Positions 40,905-50,025 are shown, numbered from the stretch's first letter. The stretch is DNA of 64,000 nucleotides from Oceanicola sp. 22II-s10i (GCF_002210105.1 NZ_AQQU01000010.1:1-64000), one strand, 5' to 3'. The notes: generated from the letters alone by a model not told the origin. Numbers and translations: made by a program.

Positions 40905-41903
40905 ATGAAACGTTTCACGAGACGCGCCCTCGGCGCGCTGACGCTGGCTGCCTTTGCCGCAATGCCCGCACTGGCGCAGGAAGACTGGCCCAAATCGGGT
41001 GACCGCATCACCTTTACCGTGCCGTTCAACACCGGCGGCAGTGCCGACCGGCTGGCGCGGGGTCTGGCCAACTTCATGCAGATGGAGCTGGATGGCGTCG
41101 CGGTGACGGTCCAGAACCGGCCCGGCGGCGCGGGTGCCATGGGCGTCGCCTTCTTCTCGCAGCTTCCTGCGGATGGCAGCAACTTCCTCGTCATGCAGGC
41201 GACGCCGTTCCTTGCCAACGTGATCCTGCAGACCGACGTGCCGGTCGAGTGGGAGGACTTCTCGGTCATCAACACCCAGTGGACCGACTTTCCCATCGTG
41301 GCCGTGCCGACGGACGGCCGCATCACGGACATTCACGACCTGATTTCCAAGGCCAAGGAAGGCAAGGGCGCTGTCACCGCCGCGACGATGACCAGCGGCG
41401 GGTCCTACCTGCAGCAGCTGCTGATGTTCGACATGCTGGGCATCCCGCGCGAGAATATCCGGATGGTGACCTACGACGGCGGCGCGCCGCTGCGCACGGC
41501 GGTCGCGGGGGGTCAGGTCGACTTCACCTTCGTCGCCGCCAACGGATCCGAGTCGATCCGCGACCGCATCCGCTCGATCGCCGTGGTGACGGCGGATGAC
41601 GTCCCGCAATGGGACGGACCGAAGATCAACGAGGCGCTGGCGCAGTACGACGTGGATATGCCGCTGTTCAGCGAATACACCACCTCGGTCATTGCCAACG
41701 CGAAGTTCGAGGAACAGCATCCCGAGCGGTATGCGCGCTTCGTCGAGATCCTGAAGGCCACGCTGGAGCGCGAGGACTATCAGGCATGGCTGAAGGAAAA
41801 CGGCATCGGCGGGCGCTGGATGGGTCCGGAAAAGAGCCAGGAGCTGACGACCGCCGGCTTCAACGGTCTCAAGGACTACGCGGACCTGCCGGACAAGAAG
41901 TGA
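40905..41903 (+). CDS. TTT transporter solute-binding protein (TctC/Bug family)
   Basis: A 332-residue periplasmic binding protein of the tripartite tricarboxylate transporter class. A signal peptide ends near PALAQ (residues 22-26). PFNTGGSADRLARGLA and VVQNRPGGAG-like segments (TVQNRPGGAGAMG) are the Bug family's ligand loops. ATG 40905 follows GGGAGGAG; an ATG 15 bases upstream overlaps that site and is unlikely. It passes its ligand to the TctB/TctA-like subunits encoded next. Confidence 0.92.
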   Translation: MKRFTRRALGALTLAAFAAMPALAQEDWPKSGDRITFTVPFNTGGSADRLARGLANFMQMELDGVAVTVQNRPGGAGAMGVAFFSQLPADGSNFLVMQATPFLANVILQTDVPVEWEDFSVINTQWTDFPIVAVPTDGRITDIHDLISKAKEGKGAVTAATMTSGGSYLQQLLMFDMLGIPRENIRMVTYDGGAPLRTAVAGGQVDFTFVAANGSESIRDRIRSIAVVTADDVPQWDGPKINEALAQYDVDMPLFSEYTTSVIANAKFEEQHPERYARFVEILKATLEREDYQAWLKENGIGGRWMGPEKSQELTTAGFNGLKDYADLPDKK

Positions 41904-41911
41904 CCTCTGAC

Positions 41912-41933
41912 CGGGCGGCCACATGGCCGCCCG
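41912..41933 (+). other. Stem-loop after the TctC-like gene
   Basis: CGGGCGGCC-ACAT-GGCCGCCCG, a perfect 9-bp stem with a 4-base loop, eight bases after the binding-protein stop. It is the same arrangement as the hairpins behind other binding-protein genes in the window. Confidence 0.65.
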
Positions 41934-41969
41934 TCTCTGCCTTTTCCGCAATCAGCCCCGGAGTCCGTC

Positions 41970-42443
41970 ATGCCGTCCCCGACCGGAGGCCGCCGCGCGC
42001 GCCTTACCGAGCATGTCATTGTCCTTCTCGTCGTCGCGGGATGGGCCATCTGGTTCCTGCACGACTCGTGGCGGGTGTCAGACAGCGTCGAGAACCTGAT
42101 GCTGATCGCCCCCGCCGCCGTTCTGCTGCTGGCGCTGTGTCTCTTCGTCATTCTGCGTGCCGCGCGCGACCCGTCCCGCGAGGACGGCGAGGGCGGCAGC
42201 TTTGCGCCCCTGCTGTCCGACCTGCGCAGTCTCGGGTTCATCGCGCTTTTCGCCGCGTTCATCGGCGGGCTGGCGTGGGGCTGGTTCGATCTGGCGGCCT
42301 TCGTCTTCATCCTCGCCTCGCTTCTGCTGCTCGGCGAACGCAAGATCCTGCTGGCGGTGATCTACTCCGCCGCCTTCGCCGGCGCGTCGACATGGGCGCT
42401 GAGCGAGATGCTGCCCTACGACGTTCCGGCGCTGCTGTTCTGA
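41970..42443 (+). CDS. TTT transporter small membrane subunit (TctB family)
   Basis: A 157-residue membrane protein with four predicted transmembrane helices (about residues 15-32, 42-63, 86-110 and 112-145), matching the poorly conserved TctB family. It lies between the binding-protein and TctA-like genes, the standard order. Assignment rests on topology and position more than motifs. Confidence 0.85.
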   Translation: MPSPTGGRRARLTEHVIVLLVVAGWAIWFLHDSWRVSDSVENLMLIAPAAVLLLALCLFVILRAARDPSREDGEGGSFAPLLSDLRSLGFIALFAAFIGGLAWGWFDLAAFVFILASLLLLGERKILLAVIYSAAFAGASTWALSEMLPYDVPALLF

Positions 42444-42485
42444 GGGGACCGAGATGATCCGAACGCCCAACACACGGACCGCGCC

Positions 42486-43991
42486 ATGATCGACATGACA
42501 GCCTTTGCCTCGGCGCTCGAGATGCTGTCGGCCAGCTGGCAACCCTGGCTCGTCGTGCCGCCGGGCCTGCTGATCGGACTTATCTTCGGTGCCGTGCCGG
42601 GCCTTTCGGTGCCGGTGGCCATGGCGATCTTTCTGCCGATCACCGCCTACATGGATTTCCTGCCGGCCATCCTGTTCCTGACCGCGATCTTCACCGCAGG
42701 GTCGTTCGGCGGCGCGATCCCCGCGATCCTCGTCAACGTGCCGGGAACCGCGGCCGCAGTGGCGACCGCGTTCGACGGCTATCCGATGGCGCAGGCGGGC
42801 AGGCACAGCCAGGCGCTCGGCCTCGCGCTGGCGGCCTCCACCGTCGGGACGGCGATCGGCTACATCGTCCTGCTGCTGTTCGTCAGCCCGATCGCGGAGT
42901 CCGTCCTGAAACTCGGGCCGGTCGAGATGTTCATCATCGCCATGTGGGGCCTGACCCTGATCGCCGCGCTCGGCGCTGGCAGTTTCGCCAAGGGCGCGCT
43001 GGCGGGGACGCTGGGTGTCCTGCTGGGGCTGATCGGCTTTTCGGCGCTCGGGGACATGCGCGGGACGATGGGGCAGATGGCCCTGCTGGACGGGATTTCC
43101 ACGACCCCGGCGCTGATCGGCCTGTTCGCGGCGTCGGAGCTGTTCCGCCTGATCCGCTCGGACTACATCGTCGAGGACGAGACCAGCCGCCAGATCTCCT
43201 TCCGCCGCATCATGGAAGGGTTCGTGATGGTCCTGCAATATCCCGTGGTCTGGCTGCGCGGCGGTCTGCTGGGCGTCATCATCGGCGCCATTCCGGGTGT
43301 CGGCTCGGCGGTCGCGAACCTCGTATCCTATTCCGAAACCAAGCGCCGTGCAGACGATCCGGAGAGCTTCGGCAAGGGCGACCCGCGCGGCGTCGCGGCG
43401 TCGGAATCCGCCAACTCTTCGTCCGAAGGCGGCTCGATGGCGACACTCCTCGCGCTTGGCATTCCCGGCGGCGGGGCGACGGCGGTGATGCTCTCGGCCT
43501 TCGCGATGCATGACGTGACCGGCGGCCCCCGCTTCATCAGCGACAACATGGACATCATCTACGGGATCATCCTCGGCAACTTCGCCCAGGTCTTCATGCT
43601 GATCGTCGTGGGTCTCGGCTTCGTCTTCGTCGCCTCGTCCGTGGTGCGTGTGCCGGTGCGCTACCTCGCGCCGTCGGTCCTGACACTGGCCGTGTTCGGC
43701 GCCTATTCGCTGGTCGGCAACATCAGCGGACCGGTGACCGTGCTGGTATTCGCCATCCTCGGCTGGTTCCTGCGCCGCCACGGCTATCCGGTCGCCGCCG
43801 TCGTGATCGGCCTGCTTCTGGGAAGCATGGCCGAGGGAGAGCTGCTGCGCTCCTACCAGATCTCGGGCGGCGATTTGTCCTACATCTTCTCGCGGCCCGT
43901 CGCGATGGTTCTGGCGCTCCTGCTGCTGGCCTCGCTGATGCTTCCGCTCATCCGCAAGAGCCGCGCCGCGCGCACGGCCACAGCAAGGTAG
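42486..43991 (+). CDS. TTT transporter large permease (TctA family)
   Basis: A 501-residue, roughly 12-helix inner-membrane protein. The TctA signature GAVPGLSVPVAMAIFLPIT lies near residues 36-54, and the internal repeat GAIPGVGSAVANLVSY near residue 262 mirrors it. SSEGGSMATLLALGIPGG and AFAMHDVTGGPRFI are also typical. With the TctC and TctB genes upstream it forms a complete carboxylate importer dedicated to the flanking lyase and hydro-lyase. Confidence 0.93.
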   Translation: MIDMTAFASALEMLSASWQPWLVVPPGLLIGLIFGAVPGLSVPVAMAIFLPITAYMDFLPAILFLTAIFTAGSFGGAIPAILVNVPGTAAAVATAFDGYPMAQAGRHSQALGLALAASTVGTAIGYIVLLLFVSPIAESVLKLGPVEMFIIAMWGLTLIAALGAGSFAKGALAGTLGVLLGLIGFSALGDMRGTMGQMALLDGISTTPALIGLFAASELFRLIRSDYIVEDETSRQISFRRIMEGFVMVLQYPVVWLRGGLLGVIIGAIPGVGSAVANLVSYSETKRRADDPESFGKGDPRGVAASESANSSSEGGSMATLLALGIPGGGATAVMLSAFAMHDVTGGPRFISDNMDIIYGIILGNFAQVFMLIVVGLGFVFVASSVVRVPVRYLAPSVLTLAVFGAYSLVGNISGPVTVLVFAILGWFLRRHGYPVAAVVIGLLLGSMAEGELLRSYQISGGDLSYIFSRPVAMVLALLLLASLMLPLIRKSRAARTATAR

Positions 43992-43999
43992 GTGACGCC

Positions 44000-45400
44000 A
44001 TGTCCGACCCGAAGACCATCATCGACAAGATCTGGGAGGAGCACGAGATCCTGCGCGACGAGGGTGGCACATCGCTGCTCTATGTCTCGCGGCACCTCGC
44101 GCATGACGGATCGATCCACGCCTTCACCTTTCTGGAGGAACGCGGCCTGACACCGCGCCGGCCCGACCGGATCTTCGCGACGCCGGACCACGGCACGCCG
44201 ACCGTCAGCCACGACATGGCGGACCTCACGGACCCCGACCAGCGTCGGGTCGTCACAGCGCTGGCGGCGAATGCCAAGCGGCACGGGTTCACCCATTTCG
44301 GTCTGGGCGACAGGCGGCAGGGGATCGTCCATGTCGTCGGGCCGGAACAGGGCATCTCGCAGCCCGGACTGGTCATCGTCTGCGGCGACAGCCACACTTC
44401 GACCCATGGCGGCGTCGGCGCGCTGGCCTTCGGCATCGGGGCCTCCGAAGTGATGCACGTGCTGGCGACCCAGACCCTGTGGATCAAGAAGCCCAGGACG
44501 ATGCGGATCACCATCGACGGCGAGCGTCCGGCCGGCGTGACGGCCAAGGACATCGTCCTGTCGATCATCGCCCATATCGGTGCGAATGGCGGTGCGGGTC
44601 ATGCCATCGAATACGCGGGATCGCTGATCCGCTCGCTCGACGTGGAAGAGCGGCTGACCGTCTGCAACATGTCGATCGAGGCCGGGGCCCGCAGCGGCAT
44701 GATCGCGCCGGACGAAACGACGTTCGAATACCTGAAGGGCAAGCCCTTCGCGCCCGGTCCCGAGCACTGGGAGGCCGCGGTGGAAAGCTGGCGCGCGCTG
44801 CGCACGGACGAGGGCGCGGTGTTCGACCGCGAGGTCCGGCTGGACGCCTCTCAACTGACGCCGATGGTCACATGGGGCAACAGCCCCGAGGACGCGCTGC
44901 CGATCACGGGCCGGGTGCCCGACCCGGCGCAGGCCAAGGACGACATCACCCGCGACGCGATCCTGCGCACGCTCGACTACATGGGGCTGACGCCGGGTAT
45001 GGCGCTGACGGATGTGACGGTGGATCAGGTCTTCATCGGGTCCTGCACCAACTCCCGTATCGAGGATCTGCGCGCCGCCGCCGCCGTCGCCGGGCGCGGC
45101 AGGGCCGTGGTCCCCGCGATGGTCTCGCCGGGATCCTCGACCGTCAAGGCACAGGCCGAAGCCGAGGGGCTGGACCGCATCTTTCGGGATGCGGGGTTCG
45201 AGTGGCGGGAATCCGGCTGCTCGATGTGCGTGGGCATGAACGGCGACCTCGTGGCCTCGGGCAAGCGCTGCGCCTCGACCACCAACCGCAACTTCCGCGG
45301 CCGGCAGGGGCAGGGCAGCCGCACCCACCTGATGAGCCCCGCGATGGCCGCCGCCGCCGCGCTCACCGGACGCCTGTCCGACGTGCGAGACCTGGGCTGA
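44000..45400 (+). CDS. LeuC-type hydro-lyase, large subunit
   Basis: A 466-residue aconitase-superfamily subunit. The [4Fe-4S] cysteines are Cys349 (IGSCTNSRIEDL), Cys407 and Cys410 (GCSMC). CGDSHTSTHG and SIEAGARSGMIAPD are intact, as in 3-isopropylmalate dehydratase LeuC. The small subunit follows 11 bases later. No other leucine-biosynthesis gene is nearby; the neighbours are a carboxylate transporter and an isocitrate-lyase-family enzyme. A catabolic hydro-lyase on a related substrate, like 2,3-dimethylmalate dehydratase DmdA, is therefore plausible. By sequence alone leuC would be the automatic name. Confidence 0.9.
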   Translation: MSDPKTIIDKIWEEHEILRDEGGTSLLYVSRHLAHDGSIHAFTFLEERGLTPRRPDRIFATPDHGTPTVSHDMADLTDPDQRRVVTALAANAKRHGFTHFGLGDRRQGIVHVVGPEQGISQPGLVIVCGDSHTSTHGGVGALAFGIGASEVMHVLATQTLWIKKPRTMRITIDGERPAGVTAKDIVLSIIAHIGANGGAGHAIEYAGSLIRSLDVEERLTVCNMSIEAGARSGMIAPDETTFEYLKGKPFAPGPEHWEAAVESWRALRTDEGAVFDREVRLDASQLTPMVTWGNSPEDALPITGRVPDPAQAKDDITRDAILRTLDYMGLTPGMALTDVTVDQVFIGSCTNSRIEDLRAAAAVAGRGRAVVPAMVSPGSSTVKAQAEAEGLDRIFRDAGFEWRESGCSMCVGMNGDLVASGKRCASTTNRNFRGRQGQGSRTHLMSPAMAAAAALTGRLSDVRDLG

Positions 45401-45411
45401 GGAGACCGACG

Positions 45412-46011
45412 ATGGACAAATTCACCAAACTCACCGCACCGGCCCTGCCGGTCGACCAGCCCAACGTCGACACCGACCAGCTGGCCCCGGCGCGCTTCCT
45501 GCGTCGTCCGCGCGGCGATGGCTACGCGGATGTGCTGTTCCACGACCTGCGCAAGGCAGAGGGCGGGCACATCGTGGATGATCCCCGGTTCGCGGGGGCC
45601 GGGATCGTCGTGGCCGACCGCAACTTCGGCGGCGGGTCCAGCCGGGAACAGGCGGTCTGGTCTCTGGTCGACGCGGGCTTTCGCTGCGTGATCGCCAGCA
45701 GCTTCGGCGACATCTTCTACGCCAACAGCGCCAAGCACGGGCTGCTGACGATCCGGCTGGACAACGCGGTCTGCAAGGCCCTGCGTGATGCCCTTCACGC
45801 GACACCCGGCGCCGAGATGACCGTCGATCTCGACGCGCAGACGATCGTCGCGCCCGATGGCGAAGTGATCAGCTTCGAGATCGAGCCCTCGCGCCGCAAG
45901 CGCCTGTTGCAGGGTCTGGACGACATCGACCTGACGCTGACACATGACGCGGCCATCGGGGCGTTCGAGGCAGAGTACAGCCGCAGGAAACCCTGGCTGG
46001 AACTGAACTGA
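45412..46011 (+). CDS. LeuD-type hydro-lyase, small subunit
   Basis: A 199-residue swivel-domain subunit. VDTDQLAPARFLRRP and DRNFGGGSSREQAVWSL are the LeuD/aconitase-domain-4 hallmarks (the latter binds the substrate carboxylate). It pairs with the preceding large subunit. The substrate-specificity loop after NVDTDQL reads APARFLRR rather than the common IPKQFLK, hinting at a substrate other than isopropylmalate. It is the last gene of the operon. Confidence 0.9.
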   Translation: MDKFTKLTAPALPVDQPNVDTDQLAPARFLRRPRGDGYADVLFHDLRKAEGGHIVDDPRFAGAGIVVADRNFGGGSSREQAVWSLVDAGFRCVIASSFGDIFYANSAKHGLLTIRLDNAVCKALRDALHATPGAEMTVDLDAQTIVAPDGEVISFEIEPSRRKRLLQGLDDIDLTLTHDAAIGAFEAEYSRRKPWLELN

Positions 46012-46527
46012 GCCCCTGCCTTTTTCACCCCCGGACCAAGTGGATGGGGTCAACGCGCTGTCGGACACGCGGCGCGGCGTGAAGCGGACCACCGTGCGGT
46101 CCGTGCAGCGGCTCGTTCCGGCGAGGGCCGCTCTTTCCGTTTCGGACGCCCTTGCCCCTGCCACACTGCGCTCAGGCCAGCGCTTGCGAGGGTTGAAGCC
46201 ATTGTCGCAGGTGGCCTAGGCGCGCGCCTTTCTCTCAGGACAGCTCGTCCGTGAACACCTGGACAACATCCGGGTCGAAGCTTGCTCGCCAACCTGTGTC
46301 ACGCCCGAGACCTGATCGCGGCACGGCATGACGATGACAGCCACCACCGCCCGTAAAAGCGCGTCGAAGGACTAACCCGACAGCCTTCAAGCCCCGCTTG
46401 TAACCCCCCACGGGGACAGGGGACGCCGCCGGGGCGCGTTACTAGTTCCCGGTGAACAAAGTAAGAAGTGCCCATCACCGATGTTGCACTGATTAACATA
46501 ATACAGTCAAAGTCAGGGAGAACAAAA
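46012..46527. other. Gene-poor region with decayed transposase sequence
   Basis: A 516-bp gap with no intact gene. It includes the IS3-type fragment at 46285-46356 and ends in an unusually AT-rich leader (about 46450-46527) before the TRAP binding-protein gene. The rest shows no recognisable coding content. Confidence 0.5.
46285..46356 (+). pseudogene. IS3-family transposase fragment
   Basis: The in-frame peptide LANLCHARDLIAARHDDDSHHRP then stop matches, in degenerate form, the pattern HAR-x-LI-AAW-R-DDYN-HHRP found near the C-terminus of IS3-family (OrfB) integrases. No intact upstream or downstream part remains. It lies about 170 bp before a TRAP cluster whose other side carries a different IS3 fragment. 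Confidence 0.5.
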
Positions 46528-47565
46528 ATGACGTATTCCAGAATACTTACGGCCGGGGCGATCTTCGCCACCACCGCCGTTTCCGCCGCCGCACAGGACG
46601 TCACGCTGCGGTATTCTTCCTGGCTGCCGCTGCAGCACTACATCAACACGGACATCGTGTTCCCGTACTTCGAGCAGATCGAGGAAGTGACCGAGGGACG
46701 CGTGGTCGTCGAAGCCCTGCCCAAGACGGTCGGCACCGCCGCGGGCCAGTTCGACGTCGTGCGGGACGGGCTGGCAGACATTTCCTTTATCGTGACCGGT
46801 TACACGCCGGGCCGCTTCGTCATGTCCGAGATCGGCGAGATGTCGTGGGTCGGCAACGATCCCGCGGTATTCGCTCCGATCTTCTGGGACATTTTCGAGG
46901 AATCCATCGAGCCGCTCGGCGAATACGACGGCGTCAAGGTGATGACCCTGTTCGCGAACGCGCCCGGCCACATCCTGACGACCGAAAAGAAGATCGAGAC
47001 CATGGAGGACCTTCAGGGCCTCAAGCTGCGCACCGCGGGTCCCTACGCCACGTCGATGCTGGAAGCGGTCGGCGCCGTGCCGATCCTGAAATCCGCGAAC
47101 GAGGCGTTCGAGCTGATGTCGACCGGCGTGATCGACGGCAGCCTCAGCCAGCCTGACACGGTGATCAGCCTGAACTGGCTCGACCTTGCCAGCAACTACA
47201 CGATCGTTCCCGGCGGCCTGTTTTCGGCCACGCTCGGCGTGATCATGAACGAGGACAGCTGGTCCCGCATCTCGGCCGAGGACCAGGAAGCCATCTGGGC
47301 GATCTCGGGCCGCGCCCTGGCCGAAAAGGCCGGCGGTGCCTTCTCGAAGGCTGTTGGCGAGGCGATCGAGCAGATGAATGCAACCGAAGGCATGACCGTC
47401 GACACCGTCAGCGACGACATGCTCGCCCAGTTGCAGGAAGCGACCGTCCCGCTCGAGGAAGCCTGGGCCGAGCGCGCCCGCGAGAAGGGCATGGAGAATC
47501 CGCTCGAGGTGCTGGCCGAGTTCCGCCGCCGCGTCGCCGAAGCGGAATCCCAGGCGACCAACTGA
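46528..47565 (+). CDS. TRAP transporter solute-binding protein (DctP family)
   Basis: A 345-residue periplasmic binding protein with a signal peptide ending near SAAAQ (residues 19-23). Arg168 in LQGLKLRTAG is in the position that binds the ligand carboxylate in classical DctP proteins, unlike the pair at 12001/13135. ATG 46528 follows AGGGAG. It starts a three-gene TRAP operon. The leader is AT-rich, and both flanks carry transposase relics, consistent with acquisition by transfer. Confidence 0.92.
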   Translation: MTYSRILTAGAIFATTAVSAAAQDVTLRYSSWLPLQHYINTDIVFPYFEQIEEVTEGRVVVEALPKTVGTAAGQFDVVRDGLADISFIVTGYTPGRFVMSEIGEMSWVGNDPAVFAPIFWDIFEESIEPLGEYDGVKVMTLFANAPGHILTTEKKIETMEDLQGLKLRTAGPYATSMLEAVGAVPILKSANEAFELMSTGVIDGSLSQPDTVISLNWLDLASNYTIVPGGLFSATLGVIMNEDSWSRISAEDQEAIWAISGRALAEKAGGAFSKAVGEAIEQMNATEGMTVDTVSDDMLAQLQEATVPLEEAWAERAREKGMENPLEVLAEFRRRVAEAESQATN

Positions 47566-47589
47566 GACTGAAGCAGAGGAGGAGCAGTC

Positions 47590-48117
47590 GTGCTCAAGGC
47601 CGTGGAAATAGCAATCAGCCTCATTGCGGCAGTGCTGTTGTTCCTCCTCATGATGATGACCTTCGTCGACGTCATCGGGCGAAACTTCTTCAACCGGCCG
47701 CTGAACGGGGCGGCCGAGATGACCGAGTTGATCCTCGCGGCCGTCGTCTTCCTGATGCTGCCCTTTATCGCCATCCGGCAGAAGCACATCGTCGTGGACC
47801 TGTTGGACATCATCCATAACCGGGTCTTCAAGGCGATTCAGACCTTGTTGATGATTGCCGTCGGGACGTTCTTCTTCGGGATGATGGCGTTGCGGCTATG
47901 GCATCTCGCGGACAGCACCGCGCGCTACAACGATGCGACGCCGACGATGCAGATCCCGATCGCGCCGCTGGTCTACGGCATGTCCATCCTGTCGGCGATC
48001 ACCGCCGCCTGCTTCCTGGCGCTTCTGCTCAACTTCTTCCGCGACACGCGAGGCACGCCCGGCGACGCCGACGCGTCCGATGGCAAATCCATGGTCACGG
48101 AAAATTCCAATGTCTGA
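47590..48117 (+). CDS. TRAP transporter small permease (DctQ family)
   Basis: A 175-residue membrane protein with four predicted helices (about residues 5-28, 42-62, 80-105 and 128-150). MTFVDVIGRNFFNRPLNGAAE is a typical DctQ segment. The start is GTG 47590 with GAGGAGGAG just upstream. It is encoded between the binding protein and large permease. Confidence 0.9.
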   Translation: MLKAVEIAISLIAAVLLFLLMMMTFVDVIGRNFFNRPLNGAAEMTELILAAVVFLMLPFIAIRQKHIVVDLLDIIHNRVFKAIQTLLMIAVGTFFFGMMALRLWHLADSTARYNDATPTMQIPIAPLVYGMSILSAITAACFLALLLNFFRDTRGTPGDADASDGKSMVTENSNV

Positions 48118-48167
48118 ACTTGCTGCGGGCAAGACCGACCGCCGCACGTCTGGGGGAAATTACTAGG

Positions 48168-49460
48168 ATGACAGTCGCTTTGATGGGCTTCGCTTCGGCG
48201 TTTGCCTTGATTTTCATGCGCGTGCCGATCGCCCTTGCCATGGGCCTCGTGGGTTTTCTGGGCTTTGGCTACCTCGTGGGATGGCGCCCGGCCTCGTCGA
48301 TGCTGGCCATGGTGTCGCGGGAAAGCACGATGTCCTATTCCATGGTGGTGATCCCGCTGTTCATCCTGATGGGCAACCTCGTCGCCGGCACCGGAATCTC
48401 GCGCGAGCTTTACCGTGCGGCGCAGGCTTTCCTTGGTGCACGCAAGGGCGGGCTCGGCGTGGCCACAGTGGTGGCCAGCGGCGGGTTCGCCTCGATCTGC
48501 GGGTCGTCGGTGGCGACCGTGGTGACCATGGGCAAGGTGGCCATGCCGTCGATGCGGCAGTACGGCTACGATGACAGCCTGTCGACCGCGTCGATCGCTG
48601 CGGGTGCGACCCTCGGCATCCTCATTCCGCCAAGCGTCCTGCTGGTGATCTACGGGATCATCACCGAAAGCCACATCGGCATGCTGTATGCCGCAGGGCT
48701 GATACCCGGCATCATCGGCATATTGCTGTACATCGTGGCGGTGCGCTGGACCGTCTGGCGTTCGCCGGCTTCGGCGCCCACGGCCGCCAGGGCCAGCTGG
48801 TCCGAACGCTGGTCCTCGATCGGGCATATCTGGGCGGCGGTCCTGCTGTTCGTGCTGGTGATCGGCGGCATCTATTCCGGCTTCTTCACCACGACCGAGG
48901 CCGCGGGGTTCGGAGCCTTCGGCGCCATGGTCATCGCATTGCTCCGCCGCAAGCTGGGGCTGAAGCAGTTCTACGAGATTCTGGCCGACACCGCCGAGAC
49001 GACAGCGATCCTCTTCGCGCTCATCATCGGGGCGGGGCTGTTCACCGAGTTCCTGAACTATTCGGGCGCACACGACGCACTGCTGAGCTTTGTCACGGAG
49101 TCGGGCTTCTCGCCGGCCCTGGTGATCTTCGTCATATGCGTGATCTACATCGTGCTGGGCATGATGATGGAATCGATCTCGATGATCCTGCTGACGGTGC
49201 CGCTGTTCTTCCCCGTGGTCGTCGGCCTTGGTTTCGACCCGATCTGGTTCGGAATCCTCCTTGTGATCCTGTGCGAACTCGGGCTGATCACCCCGCCGAT
49301 CGGCATCAACCTGTTCGTGATGCGCAGCGTCACGCCGGATGTTCCGATCACGCGCATCATCAAGGGCATCGTGCCATTCATCGTCGTGGACCTGCTTCGC
49401 GTTGCGCTGGTGGCGCTATTGCCGGGCATTGCGCTCTACCTTCCTTCGGTGCTGTTCTGA
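48168..49460 (+). CDS. TRAP transporter large permease (DctM family)
   Basis: A 430-residue, about 12-helix inner-membrane transporter. ASGGFASICGSSVATVVTMG, GATLGILIPPSV and GLITPPIGINLFVMRS are DctM landmarks. ATG 48168 is preceded by a GGGGGAAA tract. It completes the TRAP operon. Downstream is a 615-bp gene-poor region with a second transposase relic. Confidence 0.93.
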   Translation: MTVALMGFASAFALIFMRVPIALAMGLVGFLGFGYLVGWRPASSMLAMVSRESTMSYSMVVIPLFILMGNLVAGTGISRELYRAAQAFLGARKGGLGVATVVASGGFASICGSSVATVVTMGKVAMPSMRQYGYDDSLSTASIAAGATLGILIPPSVLLVIYGIITESHIGMLYAAGLIPGIIGILLYIVAVRWTVWRSPASAPTAARASWSERWSSIGHIWAAVLLFVLVIGGIYSGFFTTTEAAGFGAFGAMVIALLRRKLGLKQFYEILADTAETTAILFALIIGAGLFTEFLNYSGAHDALLSFVTESGFSPALVIFVICVIYIVLGMMMESISMILLTVPLFFPVVVGLGFDPIWFGILLVILCELGLITPPIGINLFVMRSVTPDVPITRIIKGIVPFIVVDLLRVALVALLPGIALYLPSVLF

Positions 49461-49588
49461 CCAGGCGCGGGCCGACAGCGCGCCCGTCGCCCGAACCGGC
49501 CGATGAACTCGAGAGTGCGGTGGAGCGTGGCGGGCGATTGCGGTGTCGGCCTGGACATGCAGGAGATTGCCGACGCAAGGCCCACTGG

Positions 49589-49700
49589 GTAGACCGAGAT
49601 GTTCTACAACCCGAAGCGTCAACCGTGCGGAACGGAATGCCGTCGCCCAACGACGTCGGGCGGTGACAGAAACCGGGACAGGAAGGCGTGTCAGAAGCGC
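49589..49700 (+). pseudogene. IS3-family transposase C-terminal fragment (frameshifted)
   Basis: One frame reads EMFYNPKRQ and a neighbouring frame continues RNGMPSPNDVGR, stop, QKPGQEGV. Joined across a frameshift, this matches the common OrfB C-terminus Y-I-E-M-FYNPKR-x-H-x-NGMLSP-x-F-ER-QQ. A point stop and a frameshift mark it as dead. It is of a different IS3 subgroup from the fragment at 46285. Confidence 0.6.
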
Positions 49701-50025
49701 CGGGCTGAACCGGATGGCCTTCGTGCTGCGGACTTGCGCCTGTGTCGAGACGCAGGGTCTGGCATGGCAGCAGGACCACATTCAGCATCGCCCATACTCG
49801 GGGACCGGGACCGTTCACCGGTCGCGGTCACGACCTTAAATGGGCTGGCAATGCGCGCCGCGCAGCCTGAGAAATCTGCCTGAGGTTTGTCGTCAAATTG
49901 GGAAAGTGTCGGATCTCGGCTCATCGGCAACGAAAGCCATCGCGGCGCAGTGTTGCCTGAGCATTGAGGCTGATCCCGTGCATAGGGCAGGCCGACGCGG
50001 GTCCCGATCCACCCGGACGGCAAAT

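Noticed and set aside
44000-46011. Leucine biosynthesis leuCD locus
   Set aside because: The proteins look like LeuCD, but there is no leuA or leuB nearby, and the pair sits with a tricarboxylate importer, an ICL-family lyase and a GntR regulator. I kept the family call without the gene symbols.
46467-46530. Sigma-70 promoter before the TRAP binding-protein gene
   Set aside because: TAATAC and CATAAT -10-like hexamers are present in the AT-rich leader, but no -35 lies at proper spacing.
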